Shown here one piece after another: positions 16,878 to 25,829 of a DNA stretch of 64,000 bases. Origin of the DNA: Acholeplasmataceae bacterium (lineage in GTDB: Bacteria > Bacillota_I > Bacilli_A > Acholeplasmatales > Acholeplasmataceae); assembly GCA_021108415.1 (NCBI GenBank), contig JAIOQX010000002.1:558001-622000 (forward strand). The letters run 5' to 3'. A program made the position numbers and the translations under genes. Positions within the stretch are counted from its first letter, which is position 1. Each line of letters opens with the position of its first letter. The notes under the pieces are model-generated. The model was not told the origin of the DNA, searched no databases, and was given only the letters and a program-made list of their open reading frames with translations.

Positions 16878-18062
16878 TTATTCAGTAATTTTAACTACTG
16901 AGCCAGCTCCAACAGTACGTCCACCTTCACGAATAGAGAACTTAGTTCCTTCTTCGATAGCGATTGGATGAATTAATTCAACATTCATAACTGTATTATC
17001 ACCAGGCATAACCATTTCAGTACCTTCTTGAAGTGTAATAACTCCAGTTACGTCAGTTGTACGGAAATAGAATTGAGGACGATAGTTTGAGAAAAATGCT
17101 GTATGACGTCCACCTTCTTCTTTTGATAAAACGTATACTTGAGCTTCAAACTTAAAGTGTGGGTTAACTGATTTAGGTTTAGCTAAAACTTGTCCACGTT
17201 CAACTTGTTCACGGTTGATCCCTCTAAGTAATGCACCAATATTGTCTCCAGCTTCTGCATAGTCTAATAATTTTCTAAACATTTCAACACCAGTAACAAC
17301 TGTTTGTTTAGTATCTGTTAAACCAACGATTTCAACTGGGTCTCCAACTTTAACTTGACCACGTTCAACACGGCCAGTAGCAACTGTTCCACGTCCAGTA
17401 ATTGTAAATACATCTTCAACTGGCATTAAGAATGGTTTGTCAGTTTGACGAACTGGAGTATCGATATAGCTATCAACAGCATCCATTAATTCTTCAATAC
17501 CTTTAACCCATTTTTCTTCACCGTTTAATGCACCTAGTGCAGATCCACGGATCACAGGAATGTCATCACCTGGGAAATCATATTCTGATAATAATTCACG
17601 AACTTCCATTTCAACTAAGTCCATTAATTCTTCATCATCTACCATATCAGCTTTGTTTAAGAAAACAACTAGCTTAGGTACACCAACTTGACCAGCAAGT
17701 AAGATGTGTTCTCTTGTTTGAGGCATAGGGCCGTCAGCTGCAGATACAACTAAGATCCCACCATCCATTTGAGCAGCACCTGTAATCATGTTCTTAACAT
17801 AGTCAGCATGACCTGGGCAGTCAACATGAGCGTAGTGACGAGCTTCTGTAGCATATTCAACGTGTGCTGTATTAATTGTAATACCACGTTCTTTTTCTTC
17901 TGGTGCGCTATCAATTGATGCATAATCTTTAATGTCTGCTAATCCTTTTCCAGATAATACTGTAGTGATTGCAGCAGTTAAAGTAGTTTTACCATGGTCA
18001 ACGTGTCCAATTGTACCAACGTTAACGTGTGGTTTTGTTCTTTCAAATTTTTTCTTTGCCAT
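16878..18062 (-). CDS. tuf: elongation factor Tu
   Basis: Delivers aminoacyl-tRNA to the ribosome. 394 residues: [11 protein letters not shown] (G1), [12 protein letters not shown] (switch I), DCPGHADY (G3), NKAD (G4), then domains II and III with [13 protein letters not shown] and the C-terminal [10 protein letters not shown]. Full length with no insertions. Fourth and last gene of the str operon. The 91-base gap before it carries a possible extra promoter, which would allow higher Tu than EF-G output. Confidence 0.98.
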   Translation of the reverse strand: MAKKKFERTKPHVNVGTIGHVDHGKTTLTAAITTVLSGKGLADIKDYASIDSAPEEKERGITINTAHVEYATEARHYAHVDCPGHADYVKNMITGAAQMDGGILVVSAADGPMPQTREHILLAGQVGVPKLVVFLNKADMVDDEELMDLVEMEVRELLSEYDFPGDDIPVIRGSALGALNGEEKWVKGIEELMDAVDSYIDTPVRQTDKPFLMPVEDVFTITGRGTVATGRVERGQVKVGDPVEIVGLTDTKQTVVTGVEMFRKLLDYAEAGDNIGALLRGINREQVERGQVLAKPKSVNPHFKFEAQVYVLSKEEGGRHTAFFSNYRPQFYFRTTDVTGVITLQEGTEMVMPGDNTVMNVELIHPIAIEEGTKFSIREGGRTVGAGSVVKITE

Positions 18063-18116
18063 TTTAATAGTTCCTCCTATTTTTTGATTGATTTTTTTAT
18101 TTTTTTTATCATTTAT

Positions 18117-18145
18117 ATTTTATATTAATTCTTATGAATTTGCAA
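18117..18145 (-). promoter_or_regulatory. possible internal promoter for tuf
   Basis: TTGCAA, 17 bases, TAAAAT within the fusA-tuf gap. Tuf is often transcribed in excess from its own promoter; the match is moderate. Confidence 0.45.
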
Positions 18146-18153
18146 GCATCAAA

Positions 18154-20226
18154 CTAGTTCATGCCACGCTTTTTCATTACTTCTTCCATAATTGATTTTG
18201 GACAACGGTCATAATGACTAAATTGCATCATGAATGTTGCACGACCTTGAGTGTTTGAACGAAGTGATGTTGCATAACCAAACATTTCTGCCAAAGGCAC
18301 AAATGAACGAATTGCTGCTGCATTTCCTCTTGTTTCTTGACTCTCCATACGTCCACGTCTTGATGTGATATCACCAATAACGTTACCAACATAATCATTT
18401 GGAACAACAACTTCTACGTCCATAATTGGTTCTAATAGAATTGGAGCACATTTTGCTCTAGTTTCTCTTAGCGCCATTGAAGCAGCAATTTTAAATGCCA
18501 TTTCAGATGAATCCACATCATGATATGATCCATAATGAAGTGTTGCTTTAATATCGATTGCAGGATATCCAGCAATGATACCATTAGGTAGTGATTCTTG
18601 TAGACCTTTTAATACTGAAGGAATGTATTCTCTTGGAATAACACCACCAACAATTTTGTCCACAAATTCGAATCCCTTGCCAGGGTTTGGTTCAAACTTA
18701 ATGATAACATGTCCATATTGTCCACGACCACCAGATTGTCTAACAAACTTAGATTCGATATCTGCTTCTTCACTAATTGTTTCACGATAAGATACTTGAG
18801 GTTCAGCTACATTAGCTTCAACCTTAAATTCTCTTTTCATACGATCTACAATAATGTCTAAGTGAAGTTCACCCATACCAGCAATAATCGTTTGTCCAGT
18901 TTCATGATCTGTAAATGTTTTAAATGTTGGATCTTCTTCAGCAAGTTTAACAAGTGCGACATTCATTTTGTCTTGATCTTGTTTTGTTTTAGGTTCGATA
19001 GCAACATTAATTACAGGTTCAGGGAAAACCATTGATTCTAAGACGATATCATCTTTTTCTAAGGTAAGTGTATCACCTGTTGTTGTATTTTTCAATCCAA
19101 CAACTGCTGCAATATCTCCCGCAAATACTTCTTTGATTTCTTCACGGTGATTAGCATGCATTTGAAGAATACGTCCGAATCTTTCTTTTTTGTCTTTATT
19201 TGTGTTTAATACATATGATCCAGCTTCTAATGTACCTGAATAGACTCTAAAGAACGTTAAACGTCCTACATAAGGGTCTGTCATAACTTTGAAAGCAAGT
19301 GCAGTAAATGGTTCGTTATCATTTGATTTACGTTTTACTTCATTACCTTCAGAATCTTGTCCTGTAACTGATTCTACATCAGTTGGAGCAGGAAGATAAT
19401 CAATAACTGCATCAAGCACAAATTTAACACCTTTATTCTTAAATGAAGAACCACATACAACTGGGAAAAATTTCACAGCTAAAGTGCCTTTTCTAATTGC
19501 TTTTCTGATTTGGTCATTTGTGACTTCTTCACCTTCAAGGTAATTCATCATAATTTCTTCATCAAAATCAGCAATTGCTTCAATTAATTCAATTCTTTTT
19601 TCTTCGACAATGTCAGCCAAATGAGCAGGTATATCAATATTTGTTGAAATTTCTTCTGAATTTCCATCAAAATGATAAGCTTTTTTCTCAATTAAGTCAA
19701 TAATACCATCAAATTCTGATTCAGCACCGATTGGCCATTGAATAGGAACTGCTTTAACACCCAAACGGTTTTTAATCGTTTGAATAGATCTAGCAAAATC
19801 CGCACCGATTTTATCCATTTTATTAATGTATACAATTCTTGGTACTTTATATTCAGTTGCTTGTCTCCAAACTGTTTCTGTTTGAGGTTCAACTCCTGCT
19901 TGTGCGTCTAGTACTGTAACAGCACCATCAAGCACACGCAATGATCTAGATACTTCTACTGTAAAATCAACGTGACCTGGAGTGTCAATGATATTAACTT
20001 TATGATCTTTCCAGAAAGCTGTTGTAGCTGCTGATGTGATCGTAATACCACGCTCTTGTTCTTGAGCCATCCAGTCCATTGTAGCTGCACCATCGTGAAC
20101 TTCACCCAGTTTATGAATTTTACCAGTGTGGAATAGAATTCTCTCTGTAGTTGTTGTCTTTCCAGCGTCAATATGGGCCATGATGCCAATATTACGCACT
20201 TTGTTTAATGGGAATACACGAGGCAT
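18154..20226 (-). CDS. fusA: elongation factor G
   Basis: GTPase driving ribosomal translocation. 690 residues: [15 protein letters not shown] (G1), [20 protein letters not shown] (G3), NKMDKIG (G4), then domains II-V with GMGELHLDI and [10 protein letters not shown]. The single copy carries the usual features of canonical EF-G rather than the EF-G2 paralogue. Starts at ATG 20226, 18 bases after rpsG. Confidence 0.98.
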   Translation of the reverse strand: MPRVFPLNKVRNIGIMAHIDAGKTTTTERILFHTGKIHKLGEVHDGAATMDWMAQEQERGITITSAATTAFWKDHKVNIIDTPGHVDFTVEVSRSLRVLDGAVTVLDAQAGVEPQTETVWRQATEYKVPRIVYINKMDKIGADFARSIQTIKNRLGVKAVPIQWPIGAESEFDGIIDLIEKKAYHFDGNSEEISTNIDIPAHLADIVEEKRIELIEAIADFDEEIMMNYLEGEEVTNDQIRKAIRKGTLAVKFFPVVCGSSFKNKGVKFVLDAVIDYLPAPTDVESVTGQDSEGNEVKRKSNDNEPFTALAFKVMTDPYVGRLTFFRVYSGTLEAGSYVLNTNKDKKERFGRILQMHANHREEIKEVFAGDIAAVVGLKNTTTGDTLTLEKDDIVLESMVFPEPVINVAIEPKTKQDQDKMNVALVKLAEEDPTFKTFTDHETGQTIIAGMGELHLDIIVDRMKREFKVEANVAEPQVSYRETISEEADIESKFVRQSGGRGQYGHVIIKFEPNPGKGFEFVDKIVGGVIPREYIPSVLKGLQESLPNGIIAGYPAIDIKATLHYGSYHDVDSSEMAFKIAASMALRETRAKCAPILLEPIMDVEVVVPNDYVGNVIGDITSRRGRMESQETRGNAAAIRSFVPLAEMFGYATSLRSNTQGRATFMMQFSHYDRCPKSIMEEVMKKRGMN

Positions 20227-20244
20227 AATCTTAAATCTCCTTTA

Positions 20245-20715
20245 TTACCAGCGATAGTGAGCAAATGCTTTATTTGCTTCAGCCATGCGGTGTACATCTT
20301 CACGTTTCTTCACAGCAGCACCTAATCCTTGAGATGCATCCATGATTTCTTTCGCTAATCTTTCTTCCATTGTCTTTTCATTACGCAATCTTGCATAATT
20401 TATTAACCATCTTAATCCTAATGTTGTTTTTCTTGAAGCTCTAACTTCTACTGGTACTTGATAATTTTGTCCCCCAATACGGCGAGAACGAACTTCTAAT
20501 ACTGGTGTAATATTATTTAATGCTTCATTAAATACTTCGATTGGTTCGCGTCCTGTTACTTCTTTAACGCGGTTGAACGCTCCGTATAATATACTTTGAG
20601 CTGTACCTTTTTTACCATCGATCATAATTGTATTTACAATACGTGTAACTAATTTCGATTGATAAATTGGATCTGGTAAAACATCACGTTTTACGATATG
20701 TCCTTTACGTGGCAT
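20245..20715 (-). CDS. rpsG: ribosomal protein uS7
   Basis: 156 residues, the exact standard length, from ATG 20715 six bases after AGGTGA; the track's GTG start at 20724 lies in the ribosome site. [28 protein letters not shown] and [10 protein letters not shown] are typical. It nucleates assembly of the 30S head by binding 16S rRNA. Second gene of the str operon. Confidence 0.97.
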   Translation of the reverse strand: MPRKGHIVKRDVLPDPIYQSKLVTRIVNTIMIDGKKGTAQSILYGAFNRVKEVTGREPIEVFNEALNNITPVLEVRSRRIGGQNYQVPVEVRASRKTTLGLRWLINYARLRNEKTMEERLAKEIMDASQGLGAAVKKREDVHRMAEANKAFAHYRW

Positions 20716-20757
20716 CGAGTTCACCTACTTCCTTTCTTTTGATTGTTCTTTTATTTT

Positions 20758-21171
20758 TTATTTTTTAGGTCGTTTTGCTCCATATTTAGAGCGAGCTTGC
20801 ATACGGTTTGCTACACCTGAAGTGTCAAGTGTACCGCGAATAATGTGATAACGCACACCAGGTAAGTCTTTTACACGACCACCACGGATAAGTACCACAC
20901 TATGCTCTTGTAAAGAGTGTCCAATTCCTGGAATGTAAGCTGTAACTTCAGTTTGGTTACTTAAACGAACACGTGCATATTTACGTAAAGCAGAGTTTGG
21001 TTTTTTAGGTGTCATTGTTGTAACACGAGTACATACCCCACGTTTTTGTGGTGATGTATAATCACTTTCACTCTTTTGTAGACTGTTATAGCCATACCCT
21101 AGAGCTGGTGATTTTGATTTGTACTTTTTAGTAGATCTTCCTTTTTTTACAAGTTGTTGTATTGTAGGCAT
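20758..21171 (-). CDS. rpsL: ribosomal protein uS12
   Basis: 137 residues. Decoding-site loops [13 protein letters not shown] and [13 protein letters not shown] carry the ordinary lysines, so no classical streptomycin-resistance change is seen. AAAGGAG lies upstream of ATG 21171. First gene of rpsL-rpsG-fusA-tuf, preceded by a long leader with two hairpins. Unlike in Bacillus, no L7Ae-like gene (ybxF) stands before it, and it is separated from rpoC by about 5 kb. Confidence 0.97.
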   Translation of the reverse strand: MPTIQQLVKKGRSTKKYKSKSPALGYGYNSLQKSESDYTSPQKRGVCTRVTTMTPKKPNSALRKYARVRLSNQTEVTAYIPGIGHSLQEHSVVLIRGGRVKDLPGVRYHIIRGTLDTSGVANRMQARSKYGAKRPKK

Positions 21172-21191
21172 TTGGTTGTTCTCCTTTCCTT

Positions 21192-21253
21192 AACACATAT
21201 CCATGTGTTTCTTTTTTTGTTTAAAAAATATTTTTGGCTTTATAAAGCCAAAA
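21192..21253 (-). promoter_or_regulatory. str operon leader with attenuator-like hairpin
   Basis: In the rpsL leader the minus strand first forms TTTTGGCTTTATAAAGCCAAAA followed by ATATTTTTT, a classic terminator shape. A second stem, AACACAT/ATGTGTT, then sits just ahead of the rpsL ribosome site. Being downstream of the promoter and upstream of the gene, the first hairpin is a candidate attenuator. I see no known ligand-binding aptamer. Confidence 0.55.
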
Positions 21254-21291
21254 TGATTAGTCATCTTGTGTGTAAATAACACAGCGTTTTA

Positions 21292-21320
21292 ATTATATAA
21301 TAATATAGGTTTATTGTCAA
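21292..21320 (-). promoter_or_regulatory. consensus promoter of the str operon
   Basis: Perfect TTGACA, 17-base spacer, perfect TATAAT on the minus strand, about 120 bases ahead of rpsL. This is the strongest promoter by eye in the window. Confidence 0.9.
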
Positions 21321-21394
21321 CAAATTTAAGTGTTTTTACACCTTTTTTTATAGATTTTTACACTTAACGCATTTATATTTATTTGATGATAAAA

Positions 21395-21419
21395 AAAGAT
21401 CAAGTTTTCCTTGATCTTT
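21395..21419 (-). terminator. terminator after the FNT gene
   Basis: AAAGATCAAG / CTTGATCTTT stem and seven T on the minus strand, closing the SPT-SDR-FNT operon. Confidence 0.85.
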
Positions 21420-21436
21420 AATGTTCTAATTAAGTA

Positions 21437-22060
21437 TTATTGTTTTTTTATTTGTTCTTGCAATAGGTTTAGACCAACAGCACCTAACATATTACCTATA
21501 ATCACAATGATAATAAATAGCAAGGCTTCAAATGTGAAGCTCTTTGATAAAACGACATATGACATATTTGCAATGCTATGTTCAAATCCAGCTACAATAA
21601 AGATGACAACTGCAAAGATGACAGCTAATACAGATGCAACTTGATTTTGAATTTTAGCATAACTATCTACTGCTAAATACATCATAAATCCACAAAAGAT
21701 AGCTAAAACTAAAGTTTCATACCACGCTTGTGCAAGTTTCGCTTGAAATATAGAATCTGCATGTGCCAATGCTTGTGATTTACCTGATAAAAGAAAAAAT
21801 GAAGTCGTTAAAACAATACCTATTGTATTTCCTAATAAGATAAGTCCTATCAATTTAAGATTACCTTTTTTATATGGAAGTAGATAGCCAATTTTACCTG
21901 TAAATAAATTATAACCTCTACCTACAATTAAGATCAGTGCGAAACTAAATAAAACTGCGCCTATAATTTGATTTGATGAACTCACATAAAGGATTCCACC
22001 AATGCCGACTAATATACCTGAAAACAATGCTTTAATTAATGTCTGAGATGTTTTTATCAT
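21437..22060 (-). CDS. formate/nitrite transporter (FNT) family channel
   Basis: 207 residues with about six membrane helices. The FNT pore signatures are present: GYNLFTGKIGYL early on and AGFEHSIANMSYV late. Family members pass formate, nitrite, lactate or hydrosulfide as pentameric channels; in a fermenting mollicute formate or lactate export is plausible. It is short for the family (260-290), with compact loops. It begins 3 bases after the SDR stop, so it shares the SPT/SDR operon although no functional link is evident. Confidence 0.83.
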   Translation of the reverse strand: MIKTSQTLIKALFSGILVGIGGILYVSSSNQIIGAVLFSFALILIVGRGYNLFTGKIGYLLPYKKGNLKLIGLILLGNTIGIVLTTSFFLLSGKSQALAHADSIFQAKLAQAWYETLVLAIFCGFMMYLAVDSYAKIQNQVASVLAVIFAVVIFIVAGFEHSIANMSYVVLSKSFTFEALLFIIIVIIGNMLGAVGLNLLQEQIKKQ

Positions 22061-22063
22061 GCC

Positions 22064-22870
22064 TTACCCCTTTTTAAACCCATAGATGGACCCCACAAGA
22101 TAATTTACTAATCTTGCTGGTAATACTTTTTGGAGAAAAATAAAAATTTTATATTTAATACCGATTGTTTTATATAACGGTAATCTTCTTTTTTTTACAA
22201 GTTTATAAATGACTTTTGCTGCATATTGAGCATCCATACCATTATGTTCATCATTTTCCATGACTTGGATAGACTTATCAACACGCTTTTCATATAGATC
22301 GCCTTCAAGTTCATTTTTCTTTCTGTTTTTCGTAAACCCTGTTTTGATATCACCTGGCATCACACTACATACTTGTATATTAAATGGACTTAATTCGATT
22401 TTTAAACTCTCAGAAAAAGCATTAATAGCTGCCTTCGAGCTGCTATAAAATCCTTGAAAAGGAATAGCAAGTCTCCCTGCAACACTACTTATGTTAATAA
22501 TTTTAGCTCTATTGGATTGTCTTAAAAATGGAAGCATCGCTTTTGTAGAATGAAAAACACCCATAAAATTAACGTCCATCATGTATTTTGCATCTTCAAG
22601 GGTTGTATGTTCAATACTTCCAGAAATACCCATACCTGCATTATTAATTAAACAATCAATATGTCCTTCTATATCAAATATTTCTTGATAAGCTTGTTTT
22701 AATTGTTCGTAATTCGTCACATCAGCTTGAATGCTTTTTACGCATTTATCATGAATTTTAGTTCTTGATATGCCATAAATGATATAGTTTTTTTGATTTA
22801 ATAGTTTTGCTGTTTCAAATCCTATACCACTTGAAGCGCCTGTGATGACTACTACTTTTGAATTATTCAT
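22064..22870 (-). CDS. short-chain dehydrogenase/reductase, candidate 3-ketosphinganine reductase
   Basis: 268 residues. Classical SDR: TGASSGIG nucleotide loop, NNAGMG, ISSVAG catalytic Ser, YSSSK catalytic Tyr/Lys. A hydrophobic C-terminal stretch (YKIFIFLQKVLPARLVNYLVG) could hold it at the membrane. ATG 22870 overlaps the stop of the SPT-like gene by 8 bases, so the two are translationally coupled. Because that enzyme would produce a 3-keto amino alcohol, reduction of that ketone is the likely job; this is inference from context. A general acyl-chain or other SDR role cannot be excluded. Confidence 0.75.
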   Translation of the reverse strand: MNNSKVVVITGASSGIGFETAKLLNQKNYIIYGISRTKIHDKCVKSIQADVTNYEQLKQAYQEIFDIEGHIDCLINNAGMGISGSIEHTTLEDAKYMMDVNFMGVFHSTKAMLPFLRQSNRAKIINISSVAGRLAIPFQGFYSSSKAAINAFSESLKIELSPFNIQVCSVMPGDIKTGFTKNRKKNELEGDLYEKRVDKSIQVMENDEHNGMDAQYAAKVIYKLVKKRRLPLYKTIGIKYKIFIFLQKVLPARLVNYLVGSIYGFKKG

Positions 22871-24050
22871 TAAAATCTTCCAGTCCTTTAAGTACTTCTA
22901 CTATTTTTTCAATAGCTTGATCCATTTGTTCTTTTGTATGTGTTGCTGTATAACTTGTTCTAATCAAGCATTCTCCAACCGTTGTTGCTGGTGGAAGTAC
23001 TGGATTAACATAAACTCCATGCTCAAACAATTGATTACATGCAACCATTGTTCTTACTGGCATATACGTATATATTGGAATAATTGGTGTTTCAGATGGT
23101 CTTAATTCTAAACCTTTTGCTTTTAGACCAGTTCTCATATAATTTGCAATATCTCTTAAAGCTTTTACTCTTTCTGGTTCTCTTTTTAAGATTCTTAAAG
23201 CTTGAAGTGCAGCTGCTGCATTAGATGCAGGAATTGCTGCAGAAAAGATATATGGTCTTGAATTATGTCTGATATAGTCAACAACGTCATGACTTGCTGC
23301 TACATAACCACCAAGACTTGCTAATGATTTAGAAAAAGTACCCATAATGATATCCACTTCATCTTCTAAGCCAAAATGCTCTGCTGTTCCTCTACCATGC
23401 TCGCCGAGTACACCTAGACCATGTGCATCATCAACCATAACTCTTGCTTCATATTTTTTCGCTAATCTCACGATTTCTGGAAGATTTGCAATATCTCCAC
23501 TCATTGAAAAGACACCATCAGTTAGAATCAGTTTTCCTTTATTAGGATCTGCTTTTTCTAGTTTAGCCTCTAGATCTTCCATATCACTATGATTAAATCT
23601 AATCACTTCTGCATAAGATAGTCTTGTACCATCATAAATACTTGCGTGATTTTCTTTATCTGAAAATATTAAATCATTTCTTCCAGCAATAGCTGAGATA
23701 ATACCTAAATTAGATTGAAAACCAGTTGAAAATATAGTTGAATCTTCTTTATGTAAAAATTCAGCTAATTCTTTTTCAAATTGAACGTGTAGATCAAGTG
23801 TACCATTTAAAAATCTTGAACCAGACACACCAGTTCCATATTCGTTAGTTGCATCAACGGCAGCTTTAATAACCTCTGGATGAGAAGCGAGTCCTAAATA
23901 GTTATTAGAACCAATCATAATCATCTTTTTGCCTTCCATCTCAACAATTGTATCTTGTTTTGTGTTTAAGACGTGAAAATAAGGATAATATCCTGCTGCT
24001 TTAACTTTTTTTGCTGTATCATAGGTGAAACATTTTTTAAATAAATCCAT
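22863..24050 (-). CDS. alpha-oxoamine synthase, serine palmitoyltransferase-like
   Basis: PLP enzyme of 395 residues that condenses an amino acid with an acyl thioester. PLP features: NHASIYDG, VDDAHGLGVLG, and the Schiff-base lysine in GTFSKSLASLGGY. Several segments resemble bacterial SPT more than KBL or BioF: an N-terminal AAGYYPYFHVL, YGTGVSGSRFLNGT, VFSMSGDIANLPEIV and a C-terminal NPVLPPATTVGECLIR. There are no other biotin or threonine-degradation genes nearby, but an overlapping SDR. I infer ketosphinganine formation from serine and a long acyl thioester. KBL (2-amino-3-ketobutyrate ligase) remains the alternative. Confidence 0.78.
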   Translation of the reverse strand: MDLFKKCFTYDTAKKVKAAGYYPYFHVLNTKQDTIVEMEGKKMIMIGSNNYLGLASHPEVIKAAVDATNEYGTGVSGSRFLNGTLDLHVQFEKELAEFLHKEDSTIFSTGFQSNLGIISAIAGRNDLIFSDKENHASIYDGTRLSYAEVIRFNHSDMEDLEAKLEKADPNKGKLILTDGVFSMSGDIANLPEIVRLAKKYEARVMVDDAHGLGVLGEHGRGTAEHFGLEDEVDIIMGTFSKSLASLGGYVAASHDVVDYIRHNSRPYIFSAAIPASNAAAALQALRILKREPERVKALRDIANYMRTGLKAKGLELRPSETPIIPIYTYMPVRTMVACNQLFEHGVYVNPVLPPATTVGECLIRTSYTATHTKEQMDQAIEKIVEVLKGLEDFNE

Positions 24051-24230
24051 AGTTTTTTCCTCACTTTAAAAAACTGCATATGTCTATTATAGCCTAAGAC
24101 ATGTTAATTCACTCAATTATGACGTTATTTTAAAATACGCATTTGAATGAACATATACTATTGTATTAGATTAAGTCCAAAAGGTCAAGGAATTTTTTTG
24201 AGTTACTACCTATAATTTAAGAAATTAGTT

Positions 24231-24259
24231 AAAAAAACGGTATATATAAATATATACCG
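24231..24259 (-). terminator. terminator after the PfkB kinase
   Basis: CGGTATATAT / ATATATACCG perfect stem followed by seven T on the minus strand. Confidence 0.88.
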
Positions 24260-24290
24260 ACCATTTTTTTATCTGTTTGATGATTTATCT

Positions 24291-25178
24291 TTATTTGATT
24301 TTTACCTTTATTTTTTCTTGACACATCTCTTCTGAGACAGCTTTTTCATCTTGTAATGTGATTAGCGCTGCTCTTGTTCCATATATTAATGGATCAAGAT
24401 CGCATACCTTTGCATAAATCACACCAGCAAGATATGCATCACCTGCACCTGCTGTATTTTTGATGTTTACAGTTCTATTCTTCATCTCTTTAAATGAGTC
24501 TTTTGCGACATAAAAAGAGCCTTTAGCACCTTTTGTAATATAAACTTCACCTACACCTTGAGTGATAAAGTATTTACCTAAATCTTGATCACTTAGTTTG
24601 TTATTTGCTTGAGCTAAATGATTAGCTTCTAAAAGGTTCATTTTTAAGGTATGCACATATGGATAAATAGCCTTGATTTTATCTGCTTTTTGACAAGAAA
24701 TCGCATCAATATAGATTTCTTTATTTTGATAAGTCTTTGCAATATAAATCAGCGTTTCTTGAGACAAATTTGTGTCAAGTACAATTAAATCTGATCTTAA
24801 AAAGATATTATGTCTTTTTTTAACATCTTCTATGCTTAAGGTTTCTATCTCATCCATTAATGCCATAGATACTACATGATCATTTTCTTCGTTTAAAATC
24901 GATAAATAACTAGGTGTTTGTTCAACGGTAGTTGCAGATAATTTAAGCTTAGCTTCTTGTGCTGATTTCATAATCCAACGTCTACCCTCATCTTTACCTA
25001 AAACAGTAAAAAGAGTCGTATCAACATCTAATCGAGCTAGATTTTCTGCGATGTTTCTTGCGACACCACCTAATGATCTTTTCAAATATCCTGGATTAGA
25101 ATCTCCTAAAATTAATTTGTCTTTTGGATATGCAAATATATCTATTACAGATCCACCTATTACTAATACTTTTTTCAT
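24291..25178 (-). CDS. PfkB-family kinase, pseudouridine kinase-like
   Basis: 295 residues, ribokinase fold. The N-terminal GGSVIDIFAYP and the substrate lid NPGYLKRSLGGVARNIAENLARL resemble PsuK/YeiC pseudouridine kinases; the C-terminal NTAGAGDAYLAG holds the catalytic base Asp and the anion hole. Phosphorylates a nucleoside or sugar with ATP. PsuG (the glycosidase partner) is not in the window, so the substrate assignment rests on the lid sequence only. A single-gene unit with a strong terminator. Confidence 0.78.
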   Translation of the reverse strand: MKKVLVIGGSVIDIFAYPKDKLILGDSNPGYLKRSLGGVARNIAENLARLDVDTTLFTVLGKDEGRRWIMKSAQEAKLKLSATTVEQTPSYLSILNEENDHVVSMALMDEIETLSIEDVKKRHNIFLRSDLIVLDTNLSQETLIYIAKTYQNKEIYIDAISCQKADKIKAIYPYVHTLKMNLLEANHLAQANNKLSDQDLGKYFITQGVGEVYITKGAKGSFYVAKDSFKEMKNRTVNIKNTAGAGDAYLAGVIYAKVCDLDPLIYGTRAALITLQDEKAVSEEMCQEKIKVKIK

Positions 25179-25291
25179 ATTATCACCTACATCTATTTTA
25201 CCATTTTTGACCCTATATTATAAGTATTAAGAGCAATTACTTGTCTTTACTGATGTTTACAATAAAAAGGATTAAATAGATGCGGTAAAAG

Positions 25292-25483
25292 TTATGACTT
25301 TGATATCTTGTTTTCTATAACTTTAATAGACTCCATAATCAAATAAAAAGCTACAGCTGCAGATAAGTATAATAGACCTTCTTCAAAGTGAGAAGGATTA
25401 TCAATCGCTGCAATAAAACTTAATAAAAAAACCACACATAACAATATGATGATTACGCTTAGACTCAAATATAATTTTTTCAT
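25292..25483 (-). CDS. small two-helix membrane protein (paralogue A)
   Basis: 63 residues: an N-terminal hydrophobic helix (SLSVIIILLCVVFLLSF), a short acidic loop, a second hydrophobic helix and a Lys-rich tail. AAAGGA lies about 9 bases before ATG 25483. It follows 4 bases after a gene with a similar layout (MKK start, V-I-I-C-V-x-F-L core), so they look like a tandem duplication. Function unknown. Confidence 0.6.
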   Translation of the reverse strand: MKKLYLSLSVIIILLCVVFLLSFIAAIDNPSHFEEGLLYLSAAVAFYLIMESIKVIENKISKS

Positions 25484-25487
25484 TCGA

Positions 25488-25670
25488 CTAGTCCTTTCTT
25501 AAGAGATTAAACAAAGCTGCTGCTAAAAAAACAGAAAATAAAATTGAAATACTTAAAAAACTTATGGCCGCTTCAATTTCCTCAATTGGATTAATAATTC
25601 CTGCTACTAAAAAAATCACACATATGATCACAATTAGTACAGATAAAACATTAAATATTATTTTTTTCAT
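25488..25670 (-). CDS. small two-helix membrane protein (paralogue B)
   Basis: 60 residues from ATG 25670, behind GGAGGGG; the track's longer start lacks a ribosome site. Two hydrophobic helices separated by NPIEEIEAAIS. Shares LSVLIVIICVIFLV-type helix sequence and size with the next gene. A near-consensus promoter precedes the pair, so they are expressed on purpose. Family not recognised. Confidence 0.6.
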   Translation of the reverse strand: MKKIIFNVLSVLIVIICVIFLVAGIINPIEEIEAAISFLSISILFSVFLAAALFNLLRKD

Positions 25671-25709
25671 TTCCCCTCCAAATATATTTGGTTTCCACCG
25701 TTTCCTCAT

Positions 25710-25738
25710 ATTCTATCAATTAAGAAATGTTTTGTCAA
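25710..25738 (-). promoter_or_regulatory. promoter of the small membrane gene pair
   Basis: TTGACA, 17 bases, TAGAAT on the minus strand, about 40 bases before ATG 25670. Confidence 0.75.
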
Positions 25739-25784
25739 TCGCAATTCTACTTATAATATGCTAAATACTCATGTATTTATAGAA

Positions 25785-25822
25785 TAAAAAAACACTTCCA
25801 TACTTGATGTAGTATGGAAGTG
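25785..25822 (-). terminator. terminator of the rpoBC operon
   Basis: CACTTCCATAC / GTATGGAAGTG, an 11-bp stem, followed by seven T on the minus strand, directly after rpoC. Confidence 0.9.
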
Positions 25823-25829
25823 CTTGAAT

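Noticed and set aside
22863-24050. Annotating the PLP enzyme as BioF or KBL
   Set aside because: No biotin or threonine-degradation genes nearby and several SPT-like segments; left as SPT-like with doubt.
24231-24259. Palindrome as a mobile-element end
   Set aside because: It is followed by a T-run and lies just after a gene, so it is a terminator.
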